From contig NZ_CP080409.1 of NCBI RefSeq assembly GCF_019448235.1, forward strand, positions 248,001-312,000: a stretch of DNA of 64,000 nucleotides. The letters are read 5' to 3'. The translations under genes and the position numbers were made by a program. Each line of letters begins with the position of its first letter. Within the stretch, counting starts at the first letter, position 1. Below the pieces are notes generated by a model. That model was not told the DNA's origin, searched no databases, and saw nothing but the letters and a program-made list of their open reading frames with translations. Positions 10,618 through 21,572 of this stretch are shown here, one piece after another. The stretch is from Nocardioides panacisoli (GTDB lineage Bacteria; Actinomycetota; Actinomycetes; Propionibacteriales; Nocardioidaceae).

Positions 10618-12257
10618 CAGGTTTCCAGTCCGAGGGTCCCGCTCATGCCCTCGCGCAGGGCGGCGAGCCGCGCCGCGGCGTCGGCGCGTGCGGCGTCGAC
10701 GCCGGTGGTCACCGGGACCACCACCTCCAGGTAGCACTTCAACTTGGGCTCGGTGCCACTCGGGCGCACGATGATCCGGGCCCCGTCGTCCAACACGTAG
10801 CGCAGGCCGTCGGTCGACGGCAGGGTGTCGGTGCCCTCGCGGAGGTCCTCGGCGCTGGCGACGGCAGTGCCCGCGATGGTCGTCGGTGGGGTACGCCGCA
10901 GCCGCGCCATCGTGTCGGCGATCTGGCTGAGGTCCGCCACCCGCACCGAGAGCTGGTCGGTGGCGTGCAGGCCATGGGTGACGGCGAGGTCGTCGAGCAG
11001 GTCCAGCAGGGTCCGGCCGTCCGCCCTGGCGCGCGCGGCGAGGTCGCACAGCAGGAGCAGGGCGGAGACACCGTCCTTGTCGGCGACGTGGCCCGGGTCG
11101 ACGCAGTAGCCGAGTGCCTCCTCGTACCCGAACGCCAGGTCGGGGATGCGCCCGATCCACTTGAAGCCGGTCAGGGTCTCCTGGTGGGGCTGACCGTGCG
11201 CCGCGGCGATCCGGCCCAGGAGCGAGGAGGACACGATCGAGGTGGCGTAGACACCGGTGCGGCCCGAGCGGAGCAGGTGGGCGGCCAGCAGGGCGCCGAC
11301 CTCGTCGCCGCGGAGCATCCGCCAGCCACCGTCGTGGGGGACTGCCGCCGCGCACCGGTCGGCGTCCGGGTCGTTGGCGACCACGAGGTCGGCATCGCAC
11401 TCGGCGGCCAGGGCCAGCGCCCGGTCCATCGCGCCCGGCTCCTCGGGGTTGGGGAACGCGACCGTCGGGAAGTCGGGGTCCGGGTCGGCCTGGTCGGTGA
11501 CGGGGTGCACGTCGGTGAACCCGGCCGCCGCGAGGACGTGGCCGACGGGGCCGCCGCCGACGCCGTGCAGCGGCGTGTGGACGATGCGGAGCTCCCGGGG
11601 GCCCGGCGGCGCCACGGCGGCCACCGAGGCCAGGTAGGCCTCGACGACCCCCTCGTCCAGCACGGTGCCCGCATCGCCCCGGGGGAGGTCGCGGACCGTG
11701 GTGACCTCGTCGATGTGGCCGGCGATCTGCGCATCGGCCGGCGGCACGATCTGCGACCCGTCGCCGAGGTAGACCTTGTAGCCGTTGTCCTGCGGCGGGT
11801 TGTGGCTGGCGGTGACCATCACCCCGGCGGCGCAGCCGAGCTCGCGGATCGCGAACGCCAGCACGGGGGTCGGGAGCGGGCGCGGCAGCAGGTATGCCGT
11901 GCGTCCGGCGCCGGTCATCACCTCGGCCGTGTCGCGTGCGAAGACGTCGGAGTCGTGGCGGGCGTCGTAGCCGATGACGACCGGACCCTCCAGCCCGGCG
12001 TGGTCCAGGTGGCGGGCGAGGCCGGCGGCGGCGCGGGTCACCACGGCGCGGTTCATCCGGTTCGGGCCCGCGCCGAGCTCCCCGCGGAGGCCGGCGGTGC
12101 CGAAGGTGAGCGTGCCGTCGAACCGGTCGGCGAGGTCGGCGGCCGCGTCCTCGTCGCCCGCCTGCGCGCGCGCCAGGACCTCCTGCAGCTCGTGCCGCGT
12201 GCGTGGGTCGGGGTCGTCGGCCAGCCAGGTGCGTGCGCGGTCGAACAGTTCGCTCAT
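10617..12257 (-). CDS. Phosphoglucomutase/phosphomannomutase (PmmB-like)
   Basis: This 546-residue alpha-D-phosphohexomutase has the phosphoserine loop GVMVTASHNPPQDNGYKVY, the metal loop ANDPDADRC, the sugar-specificity loop GYEEALGYCVDP, and the phosphate-binding loop IIVRPSGTEPKLKCYLE near the C-terminus. The N-terminal GTAGLRGELGAGPNRMN segment is typical of the PGM2/PmmB branch, which can also act as phosphopentomutase. That activity would fit its place between PNP and deoC, linking ribose 1-phosphate or deoxyribose 1-phosphate to the 5-phosphates. M. tuberculosis keeps a similar pmmB next to deoD. The start is ATG 12257. Confidence 0.9.
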   Translation of the reverse strand: MSELFDRARTWLADDPDPRTRHELQEVLARAQAGDEDAAADLADRFDGTLTFGTAGLRGELGAGPNRMNRAVVTRAAAGLARHLDHAGLEGPVVIGYDARHDSDVFARDTAEVMTGAGRTAYLLPRPLPTPVLAFAIRELGCAAGVMVTASHNPPQDNGYKVYLGDGSQIVPPADAQIAGHIDEVTTVRDLPRGDAGTVLDEGVVEAYLASVAAVAPPGPRELRIVHTPLHGVGGGPVGHVLAAAGFTDVHPVTDQADPDPDFPTVAFPNPEEPGAMDRALALAAECDADLVVANDPDADRCAAAVPHDGGWRMLRGDEVGALLAAHLLRSGRTGVYATSIVSSSLLGRIAAAHGQPHQETLTGFKWIGRIPDLAFGYEEALGYCVDPGHVADKDGVSALLLLCDLAARARADGRTLLDLLDDLAVTHGLHATDQLSVRVADLSQIADTMARLRRTPPTTIAGTAVASAEDLREGTDTLPSTDGLRYVLDDGARIIVRPSGTEPKLKCYLEVVVPVTTGVDAARADAAARLAALREGMSGTLGLET

Positions 12258-12282
12258 GGGGCCATCATGGTCCACTGGCCCG

Positions 12283-12720
12283 GTGACGTCGTACTCCTTC
12301 ACGGCTTCGTGGATCGTGCCGGCCCCGGTGTCGCAGGTGGCCGACCTGGCGCTGGACCTGGAGAGGTACCCGCAGTGGTGGCCCCAGGTCGTTGCGGTGG
12401 CACGGCTGGGGCCGGAGACGGCGCGGGTGCTGGTGCGCTCGGCCCTGCCGTTCACCCTCGACGTGGTGCTCGAACCGGTCTCGCAGCGGCTGCCCGAGCT
12501 GGAGGTGGCGATCTCGGGCACCGTCGACGGCTGGGTCCGGTGGCGACTCACCGAGGTGGGCGGCGGCACCCGGTGCGACTACCGTCAGGAGGTCACCGTC
12601 GACGGTGCACTGGCCGCTGCCTCCCGGGTCGCCCGGCCCGTGCTGACGTGGAACCACCGCCGGGCGATGGAGGGGTGCGAGCGGGGGATGCGGGACGCGC
12701 TCGCCACCACGCAGCCCTAG
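12283..12720 (+). CDS. SRPBCC (polyketide cyclase-like) protein
   Basis: This 145-residue START/SRPBCC-fold protein has VADLALDLERYPQWWPQVVAVARL near its start and a regular alternation of strands. It ends in the long amphipathic helix WNHRRAMEGCERGMRDALA expected of this ligand-binding fold. The ligand is unknown. I prefer GTG 12283, which gives the usual start just before the first strand; an in-frame ATG at 12256 would add nine residues and overlap the divergent mutase start. The last codons and stop are part of a nine-base tandem repeat. Confidence 0.75.
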   Translation: MTSYSFTASWIVPAPVSQVADLALDLERYPQWWPQVVAVARLGPETARVLVRSALPFTLDVVLEPVSQRLPELEVAISGTVDGWVRWRLTEVGGGTRCDYRQEVTVDGALAAASRVARPVLTWNHRRAMEGCERGMRDALATTQP

Positions 12721-12738
12721 CAGCCCTAGCAGCCCTAG
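12712..12738 (+). repeat. Three tandem copies of CAGCCCTAG carrying the stop codon
   Basis: The nine-base unit CAGCCCTAG occurs three times head to tail, followed by a partial CAGC. The first copy encodes the last Gln-Pro and the TAG stop of the SRPBCC gene. The next two place further in-frame TAG codons at 12727 and 12736. Confidence 0.85.
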
Positions 12739-12807
12739 CAGCCGCGGCCGCTCCGCGACGGGGTCGACGTTTGTGTTCGCCGGTCGCACGTCCTAGGTTG
12801 ACCGGGT

Positions 12808-12822
12808 CGGTCATCGTGACCG
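12808..12822. promoter_or_regulatory. Operator-like palindrome upstream of the M28 peptidase
   Basis: CGGTCA-TCG-TGACCG is a perfect 6-3-6 inverted repeat 44 bases upstream of the peptidase ATG. It may bind a regulator or form a small hairpin; nothing identifies the factor. Confidence 0.3.
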
Positions 12823-12829
12823 GCGTCAC

Positions 12830-12853
12830 ATCTCGGTATCTCGGAATCTCGGA
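12830..12853 (+). repeat. Three direct repeats ATCTCGGN before the M28 peptidase
   Basis: ATCTCGGT, ATCTCGGA and ATCTCGGA lie head to tail and end 12 bases before the ATG. They are immediately followed by the GAAGGAG ribosome-binding site. Confidence 0.7.
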
Positions 12854-12865
12854 CGAAGGAGCACC

Positions 12866-14383
12866 ATGCGCGTACGACGCACGTCGCAGCTGATCGCTGC
12901 GGCAGCGGGCCTGGGACTCGCCGTCACGGCAACCGCCGGACCGGCTGAGGCCCGCAACATCAACACCCCCAAGAAACTGGAACGTGCGGTCACCACCGAA
13001 GCGGTGATGGACCACCTGGAGGAGTTCCAGGCGATCGCGGACGCCAACGACGACAACCGCGCAGCGGGCTCCAGCGGCTACGAGGCCTCGGGACGCTACG
13101 TCGAGGAGACGCTGCAGGAGGCCGGCTACGAGACCGAGCGCCAGTACTTCGACTTCGTCTACGACCGCGTCGACGAGTTCAGCCTCGCCGAGGTGTCGCC
13201 GCAGGAGCGCGACCTCGAAGCGGTCCCGATGTCCTACAGCCCCTCCACCCCCGAAGGCGGCGTCACGGCCGAGCTCGCCACGCCGTCCGGTGCCGCGACC
13301 GCGTGTGAGGAGGCCGACTACGAGGGCGCCGACCTCAGCGGCCAGATCGCCCTGATCTCCCGCGGCACCTGCTCCTTCGCCCAGAAGGCCCTCACTGCTG
13401 GCGCCGTGGGCGCCGAGGGCGCGATCATCTACAACAACACCGACGGCGACCTCAACGGCACGCTCGGTGGTCCGGAGCCGGACGCCGCCCCCGTCGTCGG
13501 CACCACGCAGGCGCTCGGCGAGGACCTGCTCCAGGAGCTGGCACAGGGACCGGTCGAGGTGAGCTTCAACCTCCAGAAGACCACCGAGCAGCGCGAGACG
13601 TTCAACGTCATCGCCGAGACCGAGCAGGGGCGCGACGACAACGTCGTCATGCTCGGCGCGCACCTGGACGGCGTCGAGGAGGGGGCCGCGATCAACGACA
13701 ACGGCTCCGGCAGTGCCGGCATCCTCGAGACGGCCGTGCAGCTGGCGAAGTCGAAGAAGCTCAACAACAAGGTGCGGTTCGCCTGGTGGGGCGCGGAGGA
13801 GCTCGGCCTGATCGGCTCCACCCACTACGTCGAGGACCTCGCGGCCAACGACCCCGACGCCCTGGACGACATCGCGACCTACCTCAACTTCGACATGATC
13901 GGCTCGCCGAACTACCAGATCGGCGTGTACGACGCCGACGAGTCGACCTACGAGGCGCCGGTCACCGTGCCGGAGGGCTCCGAGGCCACCGAGGACGTCT
14001 TCACCGACTACTTCGACAAGTCCGGCCAGGCCTGGGTCGACACCCCGTTCTCGGGTCGCTCGGACTACGCGGCGTTCATCGACAACGGCGTGCCCGCCAG
14101 CGGGCTCTTCACCGGTGCCGACGGCGTCAAGACCGAGGAGGAGGTCGAGCTGTTCGGCGGCACGGCGGGGGTCACCTACGACCCCAACTACCACTCGCCG
14201 GCCGACGACCTCGACAACGTGAACGCGGAGGCCCTGGGCATCATGTCCGACGCGATCGCGTGGGCGACGATGTCGCTGGCCCAGGACACCAGCGCCGTCA
14301 ACGGGGAGCGCAGCGCCGGCAAGTCCGGCAAGCCGCACCCGCAGGGTCCGCTGACCATGCAGGGCGAGGAGGACGCCGCCTGA
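12866..14383 (+). CDS. Secreted M28 family aminopeptidase with PA domain
   Basis: This 505-residue protein has a signal peptide at 1-27 (cleavage after the AEA region). A protease-associated (PA) domain spans about 100-215 (SGQIALISRGTCSFAQKALTA), followed by an M28 zinc peptidase domain. Metal and catalytic residues are visible: GAHLDGV (His near 266), INDNGSG (Asp near 278), GAEELGLIGS (Glu near 311-312), NFDMIG, and the late His in YDPNYHSPADD. It should trim N-terminal residues from extracellular peptides using two zinc ions. A strong GAAGGAG precedes ATG 12866. Confidence 0.92.
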   Translation: MRVRRTSQLIAAAAGLGLAVTATAGPAEARNINTPKKLERAVTTEAVMDHLEEFQAIADANDDNRAAGSSGYEASGRYVEETLQEAGYETERQYFDFVYDRVDEFSLAEVSPQERDLEAVPMSYSPSTPEGGVTAELATPSGAATACEEADYEGADLSGQIALISRGTCSFAQKALTAGAVGAEGAIIYNNTDGDLNGTLGGPEPDAAPVVGTTQALGEDLLQELAQGPVEVSFNLQKTTEQRETFNVIAETEQGRDDNVVMLGAHLDGVEEGAAINDNGSGSAGILETAVQLAKSKKLNNKVRFAWWGAEELGLIGSTHYVEDLAANDPDALDDIATYLNFDMIGSPNYQIGVYDADESTYEAPVTVPEGSEATEDVFTDYFDKSGQAWVDTPFSGRSDYAAFIDNGVPASGLFTGADGVKTEEEVELFGGTAGVTYDPNYHSPADDLDNVNAEALGIMSDAIAWATMSLAQDTSAVNGERSAGKSGKPHPQGPLTMQGEEDAA

Positions 14384-14486
14384 GGGACCCGGGTCCCGCC
14401 GACCTGCCCGCGCCGCGCGCGTCCGACGGTCACCGTCATGGTGGCCGCCGGGCCGTGCGGCGTCGGCGTTCCGGCGCCCGGGCGGG

Positions 14487-15284
14487 TCAGATCAGCGGCA
14501 CGAGCCGGCTGAGCAGGGTGCCCATCCGTGACGCGGCCGCCTGGCCGGCCTCGATCACCTCGGCGTGGTCCAGCGGCTGGCCGCTCAGCCCCGCGGCCAG
14601 GTTGGTGACCAGGGAGAGCCCCAGCACCTCCAGGCCGGCCTCGCGGGCGGCGATGGCCTCCAGTGCCGTACTCATGCCGGCGAGGTCACCGCCGATCGCA
14701 CGCACCATGCCGACCTCGGCCGGGGTCTCGTAGTGCGGCCCGGGGAACTGGCAGTAGACGCCCTCGTCCAGGGACGGGTCGGCCTCGCGGCACAGTGCGC
14801 GCAGTCGCGAGGAGTAGAGATCGGTGAGGTCGACGAAGTTGGCGCCGACGATGGGGGAGCGGCCGGTGAGGTTGATGTGGTCGCTGATCAGCACGGGCTG
14901 ACCTGGTTGCCACCCCTCGCGCAGGCCGCCGGCACCGTTGGTGAGCACGACGGCGCGGCAGCCGGCGGCGGCCGCCGTACGGACCCCGTGCACGACCGCG
15001 TCCACGCCGTGCCCCTCGTAGTAGTGGGTGCGGCTCAAGAAGACCAGTAGCTGCCGGTCACCGGCCCGGATGGAGCGGACCTTGCCGGCGTGGCCCGCCA
15101 CGGCGGCCGGGTTGAAGCCGGTGAGGTCGGTGACGTCGACCTCGGCGGTCACCTCGCCGAGCAGGTCGGCGGCGGGCTTCCAGCCCGAGCCCAGGACGAG
15201 GGCCACGTCGTGGCGCTCGACGCCGGTCAGGTCGGCGAGCTCGGCGGCGGCGGTGCGGGCGAGGTCGTGCGGCGCGTCGGTCAT
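14487..15284 (-). CDS. Purine nucleoside phosphorylase (trimeric type)
   Basis: The enzyme cleaves inosine, guanosine and their deoxy forms with phosphate to the free base and (deoxy)ribose 1-phosphate. The 265-residue protein fits the low-molecular-mass trimeric class: ALVLGSGWK phosphate loop, SRTHYYEGHG, TNGAGGLREGW, the FPGPHYETPAEV purine-site segment, GMSTALEAIAAR, and the catalytic Asn in SLVTNLAAG. It belongs functionally with add, the mutase and deoC in this region. A TAGAGT hexamer lies seven bases before ATG 15284. Confidence 0.95.
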   Translation of the reverse strand: MTDAPHDLARTAAAELADLTGVERHDVALVLGSGWKPAADLLGEVTAEVDVTDLTGFNPAAVAGHAGKVRSIRAGDRQLLVFLSRTHYYEGHGVDAVVHGVRTAAAAGCRAVVLTNGAGGLREGWQPGQPVLISDHINLTGRSPIVGANFVDLTDLYSSRLRALCREADPSLDEGVYCQFPGPHYETPAEVGMVRAIGGDLAGMSTALEAIAAREAGLEVLGLSLVTNLAAGLSGQPLDHAEVIEAGQAAASRMGTLLSRLVPLI

Positions 15285-15291
15285 CGGGCCG

Positions 15292-15297
15292 ACTCTA
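15292..15297 (-). promoter_or_regulatory. Candidate leaderless -10 of the PNP gene
   Basis: TAGAGT ends seven bases before ATG 15284. There is no convincing -35, and no purine-rich ribosome-binding site lies in the short spacer CGGCCCG. Confidence 0.45.
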
Positions 15298-15304
15298 GTC
15301 GGAT

Positions 15305-16732
15305 CTACCAGGCGCGGACGACCCGCTCGGGGACGGTGCCGAGCCGCACCCGCTGCGGGTGGTCACCCACCGGGAGGTAGGCCAGCTCCTCGCCCGTCCG
15401 GGTGTCGAGCACCGCCACCGCGTCGCTCTCCGACAGCGAGATCCAGCACGTGTCGTGCGGCCCCTCCGTGGTCCAGTACGGCTTGAGGTAGGTGTGGCCG
15501 GTGGTCTGCTCGTCGTAGTAGGTCGCCTCGCCGGTGCTGACGTCCACCAGGGCGGCGTAGTCGTCCATCGTGCCCGCGACGCAGAGCGTCTCGCCGCTCT
15601 CGTCGATCGAGAGCCCGTGGTGGGCGGAGTCGTTGACGTAGAGCTCGCGCGGCATGGTCGGCACCCGGTCCTCCAGCTCGATCACCCGGGTGACCGCACC
15701 CGTCGGCGGCTCCTCCTGGTCGCCGAGGGCGTAGTCGGTGGTGCCGTTGGTGTCAGGCGCCTGGGTGTCGAACTCGACCAGGCCGTGGAAGAACGACACC
15801 TGGTAGTAGAGGAAGCGTCCGCCCGGCGCGACGGCCATCGGGCGTACGGCGCTGCTCATGTTGGGGTGCCCGGCCTCGGCGAGCTCGTGGGCCATGTCCC
15901 AGCGCTGCTCGATCTCGAAGTCGTCGTTGCGCACGACCTGGAACCAACGATCGGCCTTGGCGGCATCGATGACGGGCTTGAGCAGCATGTCGAGGAAGGA
16001 GTTCCCCGTGCCGTCCAGCGGGGTGTAGACCCGACCGATCGAGGCGTGGAAGATGCGCTCGCCGTCGACGGTGTAGTTGCTCTCGTGCGGGGTCTCGCCG
16101 GACTCGAAGGTCCGGAGGCGGTCACCCATGACGACCTCGGTGCCGTCGGGGAGCGTCTCGTCGCCCATGGCGTACTCGATGACCTGGCGGGAGGTGGAGT
16201 CGGAGACCAGCAGCCGGCGCCCGTCGGGGGAGACGGCCATGTGGTCGGTGCGGAAGCCGTCCATCTGCTGCTCGCGCACGATGCTGTCGGGCTCGCCGTT
16301 GGTGGCCTTCTCGATGTCGATCCACACCACGTCGGCGAAGCTCGGGCGCGAGACGGCCAGGTACCGGCCGTCGTTGGTGGTGAACATGTCGTCGACGTAC
16401 TGGTCGTGGCCCTCGCCCGGGCCGGCCTGGATCGCGAGGTAGAAGGCCAGGTCGATCGGGGAGGTGCGGATGCGGGCGAGCTCCTCGGCCTTGTCAGGGA
16501 TGAGGTCCACCCCGCTGCGCAGGATCTCCAGGCTGTCGACGTCGACGACGCTGGCGGTGCCGGCCCAGTTGTTGCCGACCCACATCACCTCGCGCTGCTT
16601 GCCCACGGGCTTGGCCGCGTCGGCGGGGTCGGCGGTGGCGGGCGCCGCGCCGGGGAGACCGGCGGCACCGGCGACGGCGGCAGCGAGTGCGAGCGCGCTC
16701 ACGGCGAGGCGGCGTGGAGTCGAGCGGGGCAT
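15305..16732 (-). CDS. Secreted YncE-like beta-propeller protein
   Basis: This 475-residue protein has an N-terminal signal peptide (about 1-35, ending ATADPADA). A series of YVTN/YncE-type blades follows: EVMWVGNNWAGTASVVDVDSLE, AVSPDGRRLLVSDSTSRQVIEY, and late GETLCVAGTMDDYAALVDVSTGE and SDAVAVLDTRTGEELAYLPVG. Such proteins usually bind ligands or partners at the surface and carry no recognisable catalytic site. It lies upstream of PNP on the same strand with a 20 bp gap, but PNP has its own promoter-like hexamer, so no functional link is implied. Confidence 0.7.
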   Translation of the reverse strand: MPRSTPRRLAVSALALAAAVAGAAGLPGAAPATADPADAAKPVGKQREVMWVGNNWAGTASVVDVDSLEILRSGVDLIPDKAEELARIRTSPIDLAFYLAIQAGPGEGHDQYVDDMFTTNDGRYLAVSRPSFADVVWIDIEKATNGEPDSIVREQQMDGFRTDHMAVSPDGRRLLVSDSTSRQVIEYAMGDETLPDGTEVVMGDRLRTFESGETPHESNYTVDGERIFHASIGRVYTPLDGTGNSFLDMLLKPVIDAAKADRWFQVVRNDDFEIEQRWDMAHELAEAGHPNMSSAVRPMAVAPGGRFLYYQVSFFHGLVEFDTQAPDTNGTTDYALGDQEEPPTGAVTRVIELEDRVPTMPRELYVNDSAHHGLSIDESGETLCVAGTMDDYAALVDVSTGEATYYDEQTTGHTYLKPYWTTEGPHDTCWISLSESDAVAVLDTRTGEELAYLPVGDHPQRVRLGTVPERVVRAW

Positions 16733-16792
16733 GGGGCGGCGACACTCCCTCTGGTCGGTGGCTACCCGCTCAACGAGCCACCGACGGCGGGG

Positions 16793-17245
16793 TCACAGTC
16801 CGATGGAGCGGCACGGGCGCCGTCGGAGCGCCGCGACGTAGTCGGCCGGGGCGTCGGCGGCCTCGGCGGCGTCGGCGATCACGCCGAGGTAGGAGGCGGA
16901 GGGGAGGCCACCCTCGTAGGCGTCGAGCACGTAGGTCCACGCCACGACCTCGCCGGTCATGGTGGAGATGCGCACCTTCGTCTTGCGGTAGAGGCCGGAG
17001 TCGGCCGACTCCCACTGGTCCAGCAGGCCCTCGTCGGCGTGCGGCACGTCGTAGATCGCGACGAACACCTGGTCCAGCGGGTCCGGTGCGATGGTGACCA
17101 GGGCACCGTCCCAGCCGTGCTCCTCGCCGCCGAAGGTCAGGCGCCATCCGGTCAGCCAACCGGTGGTGCGCAGCGGGGAGTGCGGTCCGCGCTGGCTCAT
17201 CCGGGTGGGATCGAGGTTCGTCCCGTAGGCGGCGTACGGCGTCAC
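16793..17245 (-). CDS. Gamma-glutamylcyclotransferase-like protein
   Basis: This 150-residue protein begins with the family signature (V)TPYAAYGTNLDPTRM, equivalent to the YGSL/YGTN glycine loop. It also has the acidic LLDQWESADSGLYRKTKVRI region containing the probable general-base Glu, typical of the GGCT/AIG2 fold. It may cyclise gamma-glutamyl amines to 5-oxoproline; the substrate is not defined by sequence. GTG 17245 is preceded at eight bases by TAGGCT. A very strong hairpin just upstream separates it from the S8 peptidase gene. Confidence 0.8.
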   Translation of the reverse strand: MTPYAAYGTNLDPTRMSQRGPHSPLRTTGWLTGWRLTFGGEEHGWDGALVTIAPDPLDQVFVAIYDVPHADEGLLDQWESADSGLYRKTKVRISTMTGEVVAWTYVLDAYEGGLPSASYLGVIADAAEAADAPADYVAALRRRPCRSIGL

Positions 17246-17253
17246 GGTGCTCC

Positions 17254-17259
17254 AGCCTA
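17254..17259 (-). promoter_or_regulatory. Candidate leaderless -10 of the gamma-glutamylcyclotransferase gene
   Basis: TAGGCT ends eight bases before GTG 17245. The spacer GGAGCACC contains GGAG, so a very short leader or a leaderless start are both possible. Confidence 0.4.
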
Positions 17260-17263
17260 GACG

Positions 17264-17311
17264 AGACGGTGCCCCGCCTCCCGCCGCCGGGCGGGGGACG
17301 GGGCACCGTCT
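17264..17311 (-). terminator. Large hairpin terminator after the S8 peptidase gene
   Basis: A perfect 13 bp outer stem pairs AGACGGTGCCCCG (17264-17276) with CGGGGCACCGTCT (17299-17311). It continues, after one mismatch, into eight inner pairs with a four-base loop. It lies 26-73 bases past the peptidase stop. There is no U-tract, as is common in high-GC actinobacteria. Confidence 0.8.
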
Positions 17312-17336
17312 GGATGGTTCGGTCCCGGACCGTCGA

Positions 17337-18521
<1,185 letters not shown>

Positions 18522-18682
18522 GAGTGGGAGCAACTCCTCCGAGAGCATGCGGACGACTCCGTACGTCGTCCGGCAGGAGGCCCTCACTCTGCACCGATGT
18601 GATCCGGCGCACAACCCCCGGCGTGTCGGCGGGAGTCGCGCGCGAACCGAACCGGGGGTGTGGCGTACGAGGCCCGGGACAC

Positions 18683-18688
18683 TAACCT
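18683..18688 (+). promoter_or_regulatory. Candidate leaderless -10 of lpdA
   Basis: TAACCT ends six bases before GTG 18695. The spacer TGCCCC carries no ribosome-binding site. Confidence 0.45.
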
Positions 18689-18694
18689 TGCCCC

Positions 18695-20095
<1,401 letters not shown>

Positions 20096-20152
20096 GCCGG
20101 CGGGCGCTGCGGGCCTTCGACCCGCCGCGCTGACCCCTGCAACAATGCCGCC

Positions 20153-21541
20153 ATGGCGCAGATCGTGATCGTCGGTGGCGGACCCGGGGGATACGAGGCG
20201 GCGCTGGTGGCCGCGCAGCTCGATGCGCAGGTGACCATCGTCGACTCCGACGGACTGGGCGGCTCGGCGGTCCTCACCGACTGCGTGCCGAGCAAGACCC
20301 TGATCGCGACCGCCGAGGTGATGACCGAGGTGGCCGAGGCCGCCGAGCTCGGGGTGGAGTTCCGTGCCGCCGACGGCGGTGCCACCGGACTCCACGTGGA
20401 CCTCGGTCGGGTCAACGAGCGCGTGAAGCGGCTCGCCGCCGAGCAGTCGGCCGACATCACCCGCAAGGTGGAGAAGGAGGGCGTGCGCGTGGTGCGCGCC
20501 CGCGGCCGGCTCGAGGGCGACGGCGTCGTCGTGGCCGAGTCCGAGGACGGCACCGTCGAGCGGCTCCACGCCGACGCCGTGCTGGTCGCCACCGGTGCCC
20601 GGCCGCGCGTCCTCGACAGCGCGCAGCCCGACGGCGAGCGCATCCTGACCTGGGAGCAGGTCTACGACCTCGACGAGGCGCCCGAGCACGTGATCGTCGT
20701 CGGCTCCGGCGTCACGGGTGCGGAGTTCGCCAGTGCCTACCTGGCGTTGGGCGTGCCGGTCAGCCTGGTCTCCTCGCGGGACCGGGTGCTGCCCGGGGAG
20801 GACGCCGACGCCGCCGAGGTGCTGGAGGAGGTGCTGACCCGGCGGGGCATGAACGTGCTGTCGCGGTCGCGGATGGCCTCGGTCTCCCGCGACGGCGACA
20901 CCGTGACCGTCACGCTCACCGACGGACGCACCGTTGAGGGTTCTCACTGCGTGCTCGCCCTGGGGTCGATCCCCAACACGGCCGGGCTCGGGCTCGAGGA
21001 GGTCGGGGTGACCCTCGACGACGGTGGCTTCATCGAGACCGACGGCGTCTCGCGCACGGCCAACCGCAGCATCTACGCCGCCGGTGACTGCACCGGCGTG
21101 GCCATGCTCGCCTCGGTGGCGGCGATGCAGGGCCGCATCGCGATGTGGCACTTCCTCGGCGACAGCGTCAAGCCGCTGGACCTCGGTCAGGTGTCCTCCA
21201 ACATCTTCACCTCGCCCGAGATCGCCACCGTCGGCTGCTCGCAGAAGGAGGTCGACGAGGGCACCATCCACGCCGTCGGCGTGACCCTCCCGCTCAGCGG
21301 CAACCCGCGGGCAAAGATGCAGGGCATCCGCGACGGGTTCGTGAAGCTCTTCTGCCGCCCGGGCACCGGCATCGTCGTCGGCGGCGTGGTCGTCGGCCCG
21401 CGCGCCAGCGAGCTCATCCACCCGATCGCGCTCGCGGTGACGGTGTCCCTGACCGTCGACGAGCTCTCCCACGCCTTCACCGTCTACCCCTCCGTGAGTG
21501 GGTCGCTGGCCGAGGCCGCCCGCCGGCTGCGCCGGGTCTGA
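20153..21541 (+). CDS. Cysteine-less flavoprotein disulfide reductase homologue, NAD(P)H-quinone dehydrogenase type
   Basis: This 462-residue protein has the fold of LpdA (IVGGGPGGYEAALVA at the start, VVGSGVTGAEFASAYLALG in the NAD domain, YAAGDCTG). However, the redox motif reads GLGGSAVLTDCVPSKTL, so the first active-site Cys is gone, and the C-terminal HPT is replaced by VYPSVSGS. This matches M. tuberculosis Rv3303c (also named lpdA), which lacks lipoamide activity and reduces quinones and other oxidants with NAD(P)H. It follows true lpdA by 57 bp. AACAAT lies six bases before ATG 20153. Confidence 0.85.
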   Translation: MAQIVIVGGGPGGYEAALVAAQLDAQVTIVDSDGLGGSAVLTDCVPSKTLIATAEVMTEVAEAAELGVEFRAADGGATGLHVDLGRVNERVKRLAAEQSADITRKVEKEGVRVVRARGRLEGDGVVVAESEDGTVERLHADAVLVATGARPRVLDSAQPDGERILTWEQVYDLDEAPEHVIVVGSGVTGAEFASAYLALGVPVSLVSSRDRVLPGEDADAAEVLEEVLTRRGMNVLSRSRMASVSRDGDTVTVTLTDGRTVEGSHCVLALGSIPNTAGLGLEEVGVTLDDGGFIETDGVSRTANRSIYAAGDCTGVAMLASVAAMQGRIAMWHFLGDSVKPLDLGQVSSNIFTSPEIATVGCSQKEVDEGTIHAVGVTLPLSGNPRAKMQGIRDGFVKLFCRPGTGIVVGGVVVGPRASELIHPIALAVTVSLTVDELSHAFTVYPSVSGSLAEAARRLRRV

Positions 21542-21572
21542 GGTCGCGGGAGCGCCCTGCGACAATCACGCC

